A DNA stretch of 64,000 bases from Desulfosporosinus acididurans (GCF_001029285.1 NZ_LDZY01000001.1:62001-126000); one strand, 5' to 3'. Counted from the stretch's first letter, positions 1-8,041 are shown. The notes: generated from the letters alone by a model not told the origin. Translations and numbers: made by a program.

Positions 1-240
1 CGGTTGCTGCAAACATTATGCGATAACTATGGGATTGATGACGTACTCAATGCCATCAAATATTGTGAGGTGAGCAAACTCTTCGGAATAACGTATGTAA
101 AGGATTTTTTAGAGCATAGTGCCAAACCAAAGCAAGTCATCGTCCTCAATACTATTCCGGTTAGCAACAACAAGTACCATGTAACCACTGAGAAACGCTC
201 TCTGGATGTGTATGCAAAGGCAGGTAGCAGCCATGAATGA
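1..240 (+). CDS. istA: IS21 transposase IstA, C-terminal end (partial)
   Basis: Only the last 79 or so residues are present, because the gene is cut by the window start. The assignment rests on position, since this fragment ends in an ATGA-type overlap with a clear istB, which is the standard IS21 arrangement. IstA is the DDE transposase that cuts and joins the element ends. Its catalytic core lies outside the window, so neither activity nor integrity can be judged here. Confidence 0.85.
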   Translation, partial: RLLQTLCDNYGIDDVLNAIKYCEVSKLFGITYVKDFLEHSAKPKQVIVLNTIPVSNNKYHVTTEKRSLDVYAKAGSSHE

Positions 241-970
241 ACGGATTGAACGTGTCAATGCATTGGTGTCAGGGCTGCATTTGGCCCCTGTTGATTTAGA
301 AAACCTTTATGCTAAAAAGAATAATCTCACACCTCTCGAAAGCGTTGAGGTTTTCCTTTCGGAGCAACAACGTCTTCGGACGGAAAAGCAAAATCTAATT
401 CGCAGAAGAAGAGCAAATCTACCGGCCGAAAAAACCCTGGAAACCTTCGACTTCGGATTCCAACGCAGCGTATCCAAGGAACAGATGCTAAGGTTGTCCG
501 ATATGACTTGGGTTGAGCAAGCGTTTAACATTTGTTTCCTGGGACCACCTGGTATTGGGAAAACGCATCTGGCCTTGTCCTTAGCGGTACAGGCTTTAAA
601 CCTAGGTTATGCCGTAGCTTTTACGACCTTGGATGAACTCATAATTACACTAAAAACCTCGCAAATCTCGACCGCCAGTAAGAGACGAATAAAAATACTC
701 AACTCGGCATCACTGGTTATTATTGATGAAGTTGGCTTCATGCCACTTTCTACAATAGAAGCCAATTTGTTCTTCGGTTTCGTGTCTTCAATGTCCGAGA
801 AAACATCACTCATCATTACCTCAAACAAAGGATTCGATGAATGGGCTGACTTTTTAGGGGATGCCACCATTACAACTGCGATTTTAGACCGACTTATACA
901 CCACTGCGAGATTTTAAACATGACGGGAAACAGCTACAGACTCCAACATAGGAAGACTATTACACAGTAA
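233..970 (+). CDS. istB: IS21 helper ATPase IstB
   Basis: IstB is the AAA+ ATPase that helps IstA select a target and transpose. The 245-residue protein has a Walker A motif GPPGIGKTH near residue 105 and a Walker B motif (LVIIDEVGF) near residue 160, and its length is normal for the family. An upstream in-frame ATG exists at 206. The ATG at 233 is preferred because it overlaps the istA stop, and translational coupling is usual in IS21. No frameshift or stop is visible, so the helper gene looks intact. Confidence 0.95.
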   Translation: MNERIERVNALVSGLHLAPVDLENLYAKKNNLTPLESVEVFLSEQQRLRTEKQNLIRRRRANLPAEKTLETFDFGFQRSVSKEQMLRLSDMTWVEQAFNICFLGPPGIGKTHLALSLAVQALNLGYAVAFTTLDELIITLKTSQISTASKRRIKILNSASLVIIDEVGFMPLSTIEANLFFGFVSSMSEKTSLIITSNKGFDEWADFLGDATITTAILDRLIHHCEILNMTGNSYRLQHRKTITQ

Positions 971-1025
971 CAAAATGTTGTATGGTTTGTGGCGAAAAGT
1001 TGCTGGTTTTACTTGACTGCTTACA

Positions 1026-1363
1026 TGGCTCTCTAAAGCAGATTGATCATTGGTAATTCCCTCATTTATGGTTTGCAGAGATTGCTGCAATGATAAAATT
1101 TTCATATCAAGGGCAAGCTCCTGTTCTGTCTGATTACTGAACTGGCTATTTAGTTTTAATTCTTGTTCAGCGAATTGCTGCAATTCATTAGCGTCGTTCT
1201 TGTTTGGGGTTTCCTTTGCGGAATTACTTTGAGTCTGTAAATTTGTTAATTGTGAACTTGTCGGAGCATTTGTTTGTGTTTGGGCTTGGGCTTGCACCTG
1301 TAAAGGCAGACAAAAAATACATGCCATACAAATAAAAATTAATACTTTAAATTTATTATTCAT
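1026..1363 (-). pseudogene. Secreted glutamine-rich protein gene interrupted by IS21
   Basis: The fragment starts at an ATG preceded by AAGAGGAATAAT. It encodes a signal peptide (hydrophobic residues about 6-22, ending VQAQAQ) followed by a Gln/Asn/Ser-rich, probably helical region. After about 112 native residues the frame runs into the IS21 end and stops at 914, adding some 37 foreign residues. The rest of the gene would lie beyond the left end of the element. I do not recognise the family. It is probably an exported protein, now inactive or secreted in shortened form. Confidence 0.7.
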
Positions 1364-1494
1364 TATTATTCCTCTTGTTGAATATTTATTATGTCTTAAC
1401 TACTATTCGCTAAAATCATTCTATATCCTTTGTTTTTAATGTTAAGTTTTTGTCAGCCTTTGCTTTTTTCTTAATTTCAGTTCACCTAAATCTC

Positions 1495-1539
1495 AAAAAG
1501 TTAAAGGACATCTCTTTTGAAGATATCCTTTAACTTTTT
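1495..1539 (-). terminator. Intrinsic terminator after the diguanylate cyclase gene
   Basis: A hairpin with arms AAAAAGTTAAAGGA and TCCTTTAACTTTTT is flanked by A and T runs, so it can work in both directions. It lies about 75 bases past the stop of the gene ending at 1613. Confidence 0.8.
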
Positions 1540-1612
1540 ATAATAACTTTTATCCAATTGTGAGGCTTTCACCACTTAGTAATCATCTGGGTGGGGAAAA
1601 GATACACTATGT

Positions 1613-2650
1613 TTATGCTTCAACCCGATTTCTCCCCTTATGTTTTGCCACATAAAGCTTGTTATCAGCACATTCAATTAATTTTTCGGCATTAATCCTT
1701 GGAGCACGTGAGGAAGGTTTAATACTGCAAACACCCAAGCTTGCTGTGATTTTAATCGAACATTCTCCATATACTATTTCACTGTTTTCTACAGAACTTC
1801 TCATATGCTCAGCTATTTCAACGGCCCTTTTAAGACCGGCACCAGGAAGGCAGATTAAGAATTCCTCACCTCCATACCTTGAAATCCAATCACTTTCCCG
1901 TTGAATACATCCAGAAAGAATATCTGCAACAGCTTTTAACGTATGGTCTCCTGCTACATGACCATGGGTATCATTAACATTTTTAAAAAAATCGATATCC
2001 GCAATAATAATTGATAAACTTTGCTCAGAAAGTGAGGTACTAATAATATCTACTGGCAGTTTCTGATCGATATAACGTCGATTGTAAGTACCAGTCAATG
2101 TATCTTTAAAAGCTAAATTGCTCATCTTATCTATTAACTTATAGATTTCAGGACAGTTTCCATTTTCAAACGTTATAGACTCCGTTGTATTCTTCAATAA
2201 TTCAAAAACAATGTCAAATTCACCATTTGCAGCCTGATCAACTGATGTACCTAAAACTCTAACTTGGTTACGGATAAAGTCCTTTAATTCTTCATCTCGC
2301 AGCATCATAATAATCATACCGGCAGCTATTCTCGCTACGGGAGGAACAACTTCCAAAGGTCCAGCAATTCCAAAGGTACCAATTTTGGCACCTTCTGCTT
2401 CAATAGCAATACTGACTCCTTCTTTTACTCGACCTTTTGACTCTTCAGCCTCCTGGGCTGTAATAACTGCCGAATCTTTATCCGAGGTTAATATCTGATA
2501 ACTTCCTTTATGCTTTTGACCAATCCTTACTTGCTCTGAATCAGCAATGATTGTTCCAGTATTATCACAGACTATGACATCGAATCCGCTTTGTTTATGA
2601 ATTAATTCAACAATCTTTTGGGCAACAGCATCACTGAGCTTTATAACCAT
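1613..2650 (-). CDS. Diguanylate cyclase with sugar-diacid-type sensor domain
   Basis: This enzyme is predicted to make cyclic di-GMP from two GTP. Residues 5-135 resemble the diacid-recognition domain of CdaR-type regulators, with the conserved stretch ADSEQVRIGQKHKGS. Residues 175-345 form a GGDEF domain with metal-site sequence IADIDFFK and active-site loop GGEEF at 260-264. The inhibitory I-site RxxD is present as RESD at 251-254, so product inhibition is expected. There is no membrane segment, so it should be cytosolic and respond to a small carboxylate-like ligand (inference). A GGAG-type binding site precedes the ATG. Confidence 0.88.
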   Translation of the reverse strand: MVIKLSDAVAQKIVELIHKQSGFDVIVCDNTGTIIADSEQVRIGQKHKGSYQILTSDKDSAVITAQEAEESKGRVKEGVSIAIEAEGAKIGTFGIAGPLEVVPPVARIAAGMIIMMLRDEELKDFIRNQVRVLGTSVDQAANGEFDIVFELLKNTTESITFENGNCPEIYKLIDKMSNLAFKDTLTGTYNRRYIDQKLPVDIISTSLSEQSLSIIIADIDFFKNVNDTHGHVAGDHTLKAVADILSGCIQRESDWISRYGGEEFLICLPGAGLKRAVEIAEHMRSSVENSEIVYGECSIKITASLGVCSIKPSSRAPRINAEKLIECADNKLYVAKHKGRNRVEA

Positions 2651-2876
2651 TAAAATTTAAACTCTCCTTTTTCTTCTCAGCAGATCCTTCATTAACACTT
2701 ACCTTAAGAGGATATATAAGCATTGCTATAGTTACTATTCTTCAAAACATTTTTTGATATAATTCTTTCTATATCGACTATTTCCTTCTTTTTATTCAAA
2801 TAATTTTAACTATTATCATTCTGTTAAACCCTTATGAATTTGACTCCTATAGAGCAAATCTGTATTCCATCATAGT

Positions 2877-3560
2877 CTAGCCTCTTCTGATCATCCAAAA
2901 TGCAATTCGCATCAACCAGTAAACAGAACTAATCAGTATTGATCGCTCAACGATACCAGTACATTTAAGAAGAACAAAGCAGATGCGAGGCATTTCTATT
3001 TGAAATTTACATGATAAGTCCCCTAGATAACCTAAGAATAGGATCCATCCTAAACTTAATTCTAAAATCGCCATAGTTCCACTCATCCAAGCAAGGTAGA
3101 GAATACTTGCATCATTATGACTTGCAGTATTAGATAAAGTGTGAGAAAAGCATATTAAACTTAGTATCGAAGCGATTAATCCAATGATTGTGGAAATTGT
3201 ATGGATAGCACCCTTTAATGAAAAAGGTTTACATTTTAAATCAACTTTAAAAAAACTGCTTACCAGCCCACAGATACCCCAAACGGCCATGAAAATAAGT
3301 CCTGTCTCATCAATTCTATCCCTATTTACCAACGTCTGACGCAGACTTAAGCCCACTCCTAAAATTGATAATCCATAAATTGCAAAACTGCTTGCTGCAA
3401 TTTTTCCGTATTTGCCAATCGCATATTCACTAATATAACGACTGATTGGATTATAGTCAGGACGTAATTTATGCATACCTAGAATAATGACGATAAAGTA
3501 TACTAAACCAAGTTCTGAACCAATAGAAATAGCTTTAACATTTCTCAGAAAAAATGTCAC
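2877..3560 (-). CDS. DUF998 family membrane protein
   Basis: The protein has about six hydrophobic segments and a conserved first loop reading LRPDYNPISRYISEYAIG, which is typical of DUF998. Its function is unknown. A longer frame opens with ATG at 3581, but AAGGGAG sits inside that extension and points to the GTG at 3560, giving 227 residues. It stands alone, with a divergent small gene upstream. The N-terminal stretch is basic and hydrophobic, as in an integral membrane protein. No catalytic role can be read from the sequence. Confidence 0.75.
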   Translation of the reverse strand: MTFFLRNVKAISIGSELGLVYFIVIILGMHKLRPDYNPISRYISEYAIGKYGKIAASSFAIYGLSILGVGLSLRQTLVNRDRIDETGLIFMAVWGICGLVSSFFKVDLKCKPFSLKGAIHTISTIIGLIASILSLICFSHTLSNTASHNDASILYLAWMSGTMAILELSLGWILFLGYLGDLSCKFQIEMPRICFVLLKCTGIVERSILISSVYWLMRIAFWMIRRG

Positions 3561-3689
3561 CTTTAGCTCTCCCTTATACACCCTGCTATTGACTCAAAGT
3601 TATTGACGATTTCAGCTTCAAATCGTAGAACAAATAACTAGTCTGCCATGATAGTAGTCTAGTTTATACTCATAGGAGATTATGCGTAT

Positions 3690-3800
3690 TTTCCCCAAGC
3701 AATTGGAAAATATTACACTCAAAGTGATCAGAATTTGAATGGCAATCACAATCGGAATAATTCCTGCTCCCCAAGCGAAACCTGCTCCGCATATTTTTGT
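3690..3800 (-). pseudogene. Relic of a YjcZ-like sporulation peptide gene
   Basis: One minus-strand frame reads CGAGFAWGAGIIPIVIAIQ and continues hydrophobic. This closely follows the intact YjcZ-like peptide encoded at 22785-22892 (GAGFGWGAGIGIVVVII). No ATG, GTG or TTG with a ribosome binding site opens the frame, and it runs past the usual end. It is best read as a decayed copy. The rest of 3561-3911 shows nothing else that I can name. Confidence 0.4.
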
Positions 3801-3911
3801 TATTTCTGCATCCCTTAATTTGTAGTTCCAATGAGTAAAGGGATTTAAGTTTGGATATTCCTATATTAGATCTGATTATTTAATTCGCGCTAACAGGAAG
3901 GAGTGTTAGGT

Positions 3912-4064
3912 ATGGACTTTGCGTCTTGTTCAAAATGTCTATACGGGCAAACAACTATTTGTGATGCATTTATGCTTCACCAGTTTCAAAGCGGCAATGG
4001 TGTTACGGAAATAACCTGGCAGGGCGGCGGGTGCCCTTTTTATAATCAATATCAAAAGCCTTAA
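3912..4064 (+). CDS. Small cysteine-containing protein, 50 residues
   Basis: A strong AAGGAG site lies about 9 bases before this ATG. The peptide has four cysteines: a CSKC pair at residues 6-9, C17, and C41 in a QGGGCPFY end. The spacing suggests a metal site or disulfides, but I do not recognise a family. A terminator follows at 4131. The good start signals, clean stop and neighbouring terminator support it as a real gene. Confidence 0.6.
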   Translation: MDFASCSKCLYGQTTICDAFMLHQFQSGNGVTEITWQGGGCPFYNQYQKP

Positions 4065-4130
4065 AGTATCCTAAGAGAAGCAGATATTATAATGACAGCA
4101 AAAAAATAGAAACAATTACATACAAAGACT

Positions 4131-4161
4131 AAAAAGTCGCCCTTGCTGCAGGGCGACTTTT
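4131..4161. terminator. Bidirectional intrinsic terminator
   Basis: Arms AAAAGTCGCCCT and AGGGCGACTTTT lie between two convergent genes ending at 4064 (plus) and 4198 (minus). A and T runs on both sides suit both transcripts. Confidence 0.85.
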
Positions 4162-4197
4162 ACTGTGTCTGATTTATATTTCACTGGCCTTTTCTCT

Positions 4198-4407
4198 CTA
4201 ACTCAAAGGTTTATTCATGCTGTTATTCTGAGTTACATAGGCCAGCCTACCCCTAAGCAGTGCGACATGACGCTCCATGTCGGAAGACATTTCTTTGAAC
4301 ATTTGTTTCGCTGTTCCATCCAGGGTCGACGCTGAAAAAGTTTCATACGTTCCAAGAGCTGATTGAGCAGCGGCTACTGCTTTTTCCAAATCTGCTTGAA
4401 CAGTCAA
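4198..4407 (-). CDS. DUF1657 family small protein
   Basis: The protein has 69 residues and begins MTVQADLEKAVAAAQSALG, which matches the short helical DUF1657 family of spore formers. Members often sit beside spoVA genes, but none are here. The start is a TTG with GGGAGGG 7 bases before it. The longer frame opening at 4449 has no such site and adds residues atypical of the family. The function is unknown. The context with other small sporulation-type genes suggests a role in sporulation (inference). Confidence 0.75.
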   Translation of the reverse strand: MTVQADLEKAVAAAQSALGTYETFSASTLDGTAKQMFKEMSSDMERHVALLRGRLAYVTQNNSMNKPLS

Positions 4408-4504
4408 ATTAAATCCCTCCCTGTAAGTATTTAAACTTAGTATGTGCATAATTCCTAATACTAATCAGCTATGTTTCCCCCTAGATTTATTGAAATTGAA
4501 TGCC

Positions 4505-4759
4505 TTAACTACCCGATATTAGCATTATTGCTTCATCTAGGGCACGAAGGTATGCTAAAGGCAAGTCAGAAATTGCCGCTCTGATTTCTTTAAAGGCGAT
4601 CAAATGAGCTTCTAAAGATTGTGCATTCTGTGGGTAACAAGAATCTGCCAATTGATTGAGATACTTCGCCTCAGCAGGATAACCATTTTGACTGAGATAA
4701 TCATAAAGGAGCAGTGCTAATTTAAAGACATCACTTTGAGTTTTTATAGTAAATGACAT
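4505..4759 (-). CDS. Hypothetical protein, 84 residues
   Basis: Translation should start at the ATG at 4759, behind GGGAGGTTGCAAA. An upstream in-frame extension to 4810 has no comparable site and enters a repeat element. The protein is soluble and mostly helical by composition, with YDYLSQNGYPAEAKYLNQLAD in its first half. There are no recognisable motifs and no family I can name. It is probably co-oriented with the DUF1657 gene downstream, from which it is separated by about 97 bases. Confidence 0.55.
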   Translation of the reverse strand: MSFTIKTQSDVFKLALLLYDYLSQNGYPAEAKYLNQLADSCYPQNAQSLEAHLIAFKEIRAAISDLPLAYLRALDEAIMLISGS

Positions 4760-4800
4760 TTTGCAACCTCCCATTCTGAAAATTATGGTATATAGCGGCC

Positions 4801-4839
4801 CTTGATCCAATCATAAGACTCCCACTTCACCAAGGGGGG
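4801..4839 (-). repeat. IS200/IS605-like end repeat, right-end type
   Basis: The plus strand reads CTTGATCCAATCATAAGAC, then a hairpin CCCACTT...AAGGGGGG. About 25 of 28 bases match the copy at 59793-59820, and the copy at 41344-41379 is related. It looks like a remnant of a mobile palindromic element. Orientation is given relative to the copy at 59796-59913. Confidence 0.6.
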
Positions 4840-4859
4840 CTATACCTTAATCATTATAC

Positions 4860-4891
4860 AAAAAGGACTGGAGTATTTCAGCATCCAGTCC
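4860..4891 (-). terminator. Intrinsic terminator of the flavodiiron gene
   Basis: Arms GGACTGGA and TCCAGTCC are followed on the minus strand by TTTTTGTATAAT. It lies 37 bases beyond the stop at 4928. Confidence 0.8.
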
Positions 4892-4927
4892 CAAAGTAAA
4901 AATAAATTTCTGATTTCCGCTTAAGAT

Positions 4928-6091
4928 CTATTTAAGAGTCATTGCAATCTTTTTAGTTATCTCGGTTAACTGATCAGAATCAGGAATATACTGGATTCTT
5001 ATTTGCTCCAAGAGATCAAAATTCATACTCTTCAATACATCTTCAACCATGCCAACACTTTGCCCCCCCCAGCCATAAGAACCAAAAGCTAAACCAATCC
5101 GCTTTTTAGGAGCTAAACCTTTTAAATATGTTAAAAAAGCAGCTACGGTGGGAAGCATGTTATTGTTCAAGGTAGGTGAGCCTACGCATATATATTTAGC
5201 AGTAAGAACTTCAGTCATAATATCAGAGATATGATTCGTTCTTAAATTCCTCATTCTAGTGGTAATGCCTTTCTCCTCCATGGCGTTCTGTATAGCATAA
5301 GCTATCATCTCTGTTGAGTTCCACATTGAATCATATACTATTACTGCCTTATCATCCGTCTGATCCGTAGACCACTTACGATATTCACTTAGGATATCCT
5401 TTATTTTCGAACGCCATATTACTCCATGGCTTGGAGCAATGGTATCAATCTCCAAAGCAGAGACTAATTCTAAGGCTTTTTCAACTTGTTTACCATAAGG
5501 GAGTACAATATTGGCATAGTATTTTGCAGCTTCTTCCATAACAATATCCGCTGAAAGTTGATCGTCAAAGCGTTCCGACGTAGCAATGTGCTGTCCAAAA
5601 GCATCATTGGAAAACAATATTTTGTCCTCCTGTAAATAGCAAACCATGTTGTCAGGCCAATGAACCATAGGAGTATGGATAAAGGTAAGACTTCGCTTAC
5701 CCAAACTTAGCGTTGTTCCTGATTTCATCACATTATAATTCCAATTACCTTTATAGTGGGCTTTTAGACCTTTTTCCCCATTTAATGAGGTATAAATTTG
5801 AGCTTGCGGAGCTGCTTCCATTAAACGAGGGAGCCCACCAGAATGATCCATCTCCACATGATTAGATACGATATAATCTATTTTAGAAGGATCAACAACT
5901 TCAGAGATTCGTGCTAACATTTCATCAGCTAAATAATGCTTAACCGTATCAATGAGGGTTATTTTTTCATCAATAATCAAATAAGCATTATATGTAGTAC
6001 CCCTCGGAATTAGATATCCGTGGAAATTTCGAATATCCCAGTCGATTCCCCCGACCCAATAGACATTTTCGGCAATTTGGACAGGTTTCAT
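4928..6091 (-). CDS. fprA: Flavodiiron protein (A-type flavoprotein, O2/NO reductase)
   Basis: Flavodiiron proteins reduce oxygen to water or nitric oxide to nitrous oxide in anaerobes. The N-terminal metallo-beta-lactamase-like domain carries the diiron ligands: H78-x-E80-x-D82-H83, the histidine in TPMVHWPDN, the aspartate in LFSNDAFG and the histidine in APSHGVIW. From about residue 250 a flavodoxin domain follows (IVYDSMWNSTEMIAYAI). There is no fused rubredoxin or flavin reductase domain, so an external electron donor is needed. The ATG at 6091 has GGAG 8 bases before it and is preferred to the GTG at 6100. A PerR-like box covers its promoter. Confidence 0.95.
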   Translation of the reverse strand: MKPVQIAENVYWVGGIDWDIRNFHGYLIPRGTTYNAYLIIDEKITLIDTVKHYLADEMLARISEVVDPSKIDYIVSNHVEMDHSGGLPRLMEAAPQAQIYTSLNGEKGLKAHYKGNWNYNVMKSGTTLSLGKRSLTFIHTPMVHWPDNMVCYLQEDKILFSNDAFGQHIATSERFDDQLSADIVMEEAAKYYANIVLPYGKQVEKALELVSALEIDTIAPSHGVIWRSKIKDILSEYRKWSTDQTDDKAVIVYDSMWNSTEMIAYAIQNAMEEKGITTRMRNLRTNHISDIMTEVLTAKYICVGSPTLNNNMLPTVAAFLTYLKGLAPKKRIGLAFGSYGWGGQSVGMVEDVLKSMNFDLLEQIRIQYIPDSDQLTEITKKIAMTLK

Positions 6092-6164
6092 TTTGAGCAC
6101 TCCATTCTAAAATTTAATATAGTTCAATCCAGAAAAGACTTAAGAAGTAGTGAGCTCCCAAATA

Positions 6165-6189
6165 CAATAATGTCCAGTGGACATTATTG
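6165..6189. promoter_or_regulatory. 25-bp perfect palindrome in the flavodiiron leader
   Basis: The two 12-base arms CAATAATGTCCA and TGGACATTATTG are separated by one base. The site lies 74-98 bases before the flavodiiron ATG and downstream of the predicted transcription start. The one-base centre is short for an RNA hairpin, so a dimeric repressor site is the likelier reading. I cannot assign the regulator. Confidence 0.6.
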
Positions 6190-6232
6190 CCGAGAAGTGG
6201 AGATCTTAAAATGCCAAGGGCACTTAGCTTAT

Positions 6233-6247
6233 TTATAATGATTATTA
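6233..6247. promoter_or_regulatory. PerR-like operator over the flavodiiron promoter
   Basis: TTATAATGATTATTA matches the Firmicute PerR consensus TTATAATnATTATAA at 13 of 14 defined positions. It overlaps the -10 hexamer of the promoter at 6244-6271. PerR control of flavodiiron genes is known in Clostridium acetobutylicum. Here it is inferred from the motif alone. Confidence 0.6.
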
Positions 6248-6271
6248 TATCATATTAGATATACAGATCAA
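6244..6271 (-). promoter_or_regulatory. Sigma-A promoter for the flavodiiron gene
   Basis: On the minus strand TTGATC and TATAAT are separated by 16 bases. It would give a leader of roughly 140 bases containing the 6165-6189 palindrome. Confidence 0.6.
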
Positions 6272-6407
6272 GAGGTATCCTTTGATTATTCGATTTAATT
6301 ACTATTTTCTATTTTAGTGTATTTCATCCCCCCAATTCCCAACATAAATTACACCCGTAATGAAATGCAAGGAAATACCTCCTTGAAGTGCTTGTCCGTA
6401 CTCTTTT

Positions 6408-7103
6408 TTAAAGGCTTAACTCTTGCCCCTTTTGAGAGAATTTGAGAATTTTGCAGGAGGAGTCTTTCATTTTATATACGAAGTCCTCCAGGATTTCAGG
6501 GCTATCGGCAAAGTGCATCGGAATAAGATATTTAGGATTAAGTTCTCGAATAAAATAATCTGCTCCCGCCAGATAATTCTTTTCAAGTCTTGGATCTACC
6601 GGAAAGAAAGCAAAATCGATAACCTCACCTTTGATTCTTTGAATTTCATCTTTAAACTCTTTCTCGGCCTTGGCCATCTCTTCCTGAGTATCAATCCAGT
6701 ACCACCAGTTTAAATCTCCGGCATGAAAAAGACGGGTTTCTTCATCCTGGACCATAAAAGAAACACCTATATCTGTAGAATTATAAGCTTTAATTTTCAA
6801 GCTGCCCAATTCGACTTTTTCGTAGGGGGCAAGTACGTTCAGGTTATTTAACTTTGGAGAAACAAGAATATCATTGCTAAAGATATAGTGCATATCCGAT
6901 CTTTCTTTTTGCCATTCTAGGATCAAAGGATTAAAATGATCAGGATGGCTATGAGAGGAAAAGACAAAAATATTTTTAGGACTTTTCTTGATTAGATCGC
7001 CGATACTACCTTGATAATAATCAAAAATAAGTAAATTGTTTGGCGTTTCGACTACAAAACCACTATGATATAAATATTTTATTTTAAGATGTGCGTTTTC
7101 CAT
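6408..7103 (-). CDS. Metallo-beta-lactamase-fold hydrolase (UlaG/UPF0173-like)
   Basis: The 231-residue protein carries the metal motif SSHSHPDHF near residues 50-58 and a later histidine in AGDLNWW/PMHF contexts. This is typical of soluble MBL-fold hydrolases related to UlaG. The substrate is unknown. The start is the ATG at 7103, behind GAGGTGATAAC. A longer frame to 7220 covers the promoter and is not used. A PerR-like box lies at the start of transcription. Together with the adjacent flavodiiron gene this suggests a role in oxidative stress (inference). Confidence 0.85.
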   Translation of the reverse strand: MENAHLKIKYLYHSGFVVETPNNLLIFDYYQGSIGDLIKKSPKNIFVFSSHSHPDHFNPLILEWQKERSDMHYIFSNDILVSPKLNNLNVLAPYEKVELGSLKIKAYNSTDIGVSFMVQDEETRLFHAGDLNWWYWIDTQEEMAKAEKEFKDEIQRIKGEVIDFAFFPVDPRLEKNYLAGADYFIRELNPKYLIPMHFADSPEILEDFVYKMKDSSCKILKFSQKGQELSL

Positions 7104-7113
7104 TGTTATCACC

Positions 7114-7128
7114 TCATAATGATTATAC
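7114..7128. promoter_or_regulatory. PerR-like box overlapping a -10 element
   Basis: TCATAATGATTATAC matches the PerR consensus at 12 of 14 positions. On the minus strand it contains TATAAT, a plausible -10 with a weak TTGATT-type -35 about 15-16 bases upstream. It lies just before the ribosome binding site of the MBL-fold gene. Confidence 0.5.
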
Positions 7129-7199
7129 AATAAATTTGAAGAAATCAAGAGTCTGCTGCTCAAGGACAACTCGACAAAATTTGAGAAAGAAGGTTTCCT

Positions 7200-7568
7200 A
7201 TGAAATTTCGATTTAATCATAATAACTTTAACATCCTAGACCTCGAAAAAAGCCTAAAATTCTATCAAGAAGCCTTGGGCCTGGTAGAAGTCAAACGATT
7301 TGAACCGCCAAGCGGTGATTTTATCCTTGTTTATCTTGGAGATGGAGTTACAGAACATAGCTTGGAACTGACATGGTTAAAAGAGCGAACAAAACCCTAT
7401 GATTTAGGGGAGAACGAATTCCATGTAGCTTTTATGGTTGACGATTTCGAAGCAGCATATGAACGTCACAAAAAAATGGGATGCATTTGCTATGAAAATA
7501 AAGAAATGGGTATCTATTTTATTAACGATCCAGACAATTACTGGTTAGAAATCGTCCCCCAAAAATAA
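7200..7568 (+). CDS. VOC-family protein (glyoxalase I-like)
   Basis: This single-domain protein of 122 residues resembles lactoylglutathione lyases, which isomerise methylglyoxal-thiol adducts. The four expected metal ligands are visible: the histidine in FNHNNF near residue 6, the glutamate in HSLELTW, the histidine in EFHVAFMV and the glutamate in WLEIVP at the end. AAGAAGG precedes the ATG. It is divergent from the MBL-fold gene, and its true substrate could be another small electrophile. Confidence 0.88.
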   Translation: MKFRFNHNNFNILDLEKSLKFYQEALGLVEVKRFEPPSGDFILVYLGDGVTEHSLELTWLKERTKPYDLGENEFHVAFMVDDFEAAYERHKKMGCICYENKEMGIYFINDPDNYWLEIVPQK

Positions 7569-7671
7569 CGAGATCCCCATACACTTTGATACCATCACAT
7601 CGTTCTAAGATTTGCATATGCTGCTGAGCGGAACTAGCAGATTTTGGCAGGATATTGCACTTATGAAGATA

Positions 7672-7713
7672 AGAAAAAATGCCTTAGAGAAACTTTCTTT
7701 AGGGCATTTTTTC
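7672..7713 (+). terminator. Intrinsic terminator after the VOC gene
   Basis: AAGAAAAAATGCC pairs with GGCATTTTTTCTT around a short loop about 105 bases after the stop. Confidence 0.8.
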
Positions 7714-7770
7714 TTACCAATATTAATTTTTAACAGTTAATGAGACCACAACTAAACTCGAAAACAACAA

Positions 7771-7808
7771 AATACGTTGGCAAATTTCTTTCACAAAGCC
7801 AACGTATT
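7771..7808 (-). terminator. Terminator of the tRNA operon
   Basis: Arms AATACGTTGGC and GCCAACGTATT are followed on the minus strand by TTGTTGTTTTC. It lies 57 bases beyond the last tRNA. Confidence 0.75.
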
Positions 7809-7864
7809 ATTACGTCAAAAGAAAAGATAACCCTATAACATTTTCCAGTCTATTAATTATGTAA

Positions 7865-7952
7865 TGGTGCCGATGACCGGAATCGAACCGGTACGGGCTA
7901 TTAACCCGCGGGATTTTAAGTCCCGTGCGTCTGCCAGTTACGCCACATCGGC
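7865..7952 (-). tRNA. tRNA-Leu (UAA)
   Basis: The anticodon loop CTTAAAA gives UAA. It has a long variable arm, the T-loop GGTTCGATTCC, a paired acceptor GCCGATG/CATCGGC and an encoded CCA. It is the last gene of the ten-tRNA cluster. Confidence 0.97.
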
Positions 7953-7955
7953 AAT

Positions 7956-8030
7956 TGGAGGCGGCACCCTGATTCGAACGAGGGGATCGAGGTTTTGCGG
8001 ACCTCTGCCTTACCACTTGGCTATGCCGCC
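7956..8030 (-). tRNA. tRNA-Cys (GCA)
   Basis: Anticodon GCA lies in the arm GAGGTCCGCAAAACCTC. The acceptor is GGCGGCA/TGCCGCC, the discriminator is U and CCA is encoded. Confidence 0.97.
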
Positions 8031-8041
8031 ATAAGTATTAC

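Larger units (their letters stand above)
1..1025 (+). mobile_element. IS21-family insertion sequence, right part only
   Basis: The element contains the end of istA, all of istB and a short non-coding tail. Its left end lies before the window. The right end is placed near 1025 by inference. From there, read on the minus strand, the sequence begins TGTAAGCAGTCAAG, which fits the TG...CA termini of the family. The signal-peptide gene on the other side loses its natural sequence at the same point. The exact boundary and target duplication cannot be confirmed without the left end. Confidence 0.85.

Noticed and set aside
4801-4891. CRISPR-like repetition near 4.8 kb
   Set aside because: There is only one palindromic unit, with no regularly spaced repeats or cas genes. 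The repeats are scattered over the window.
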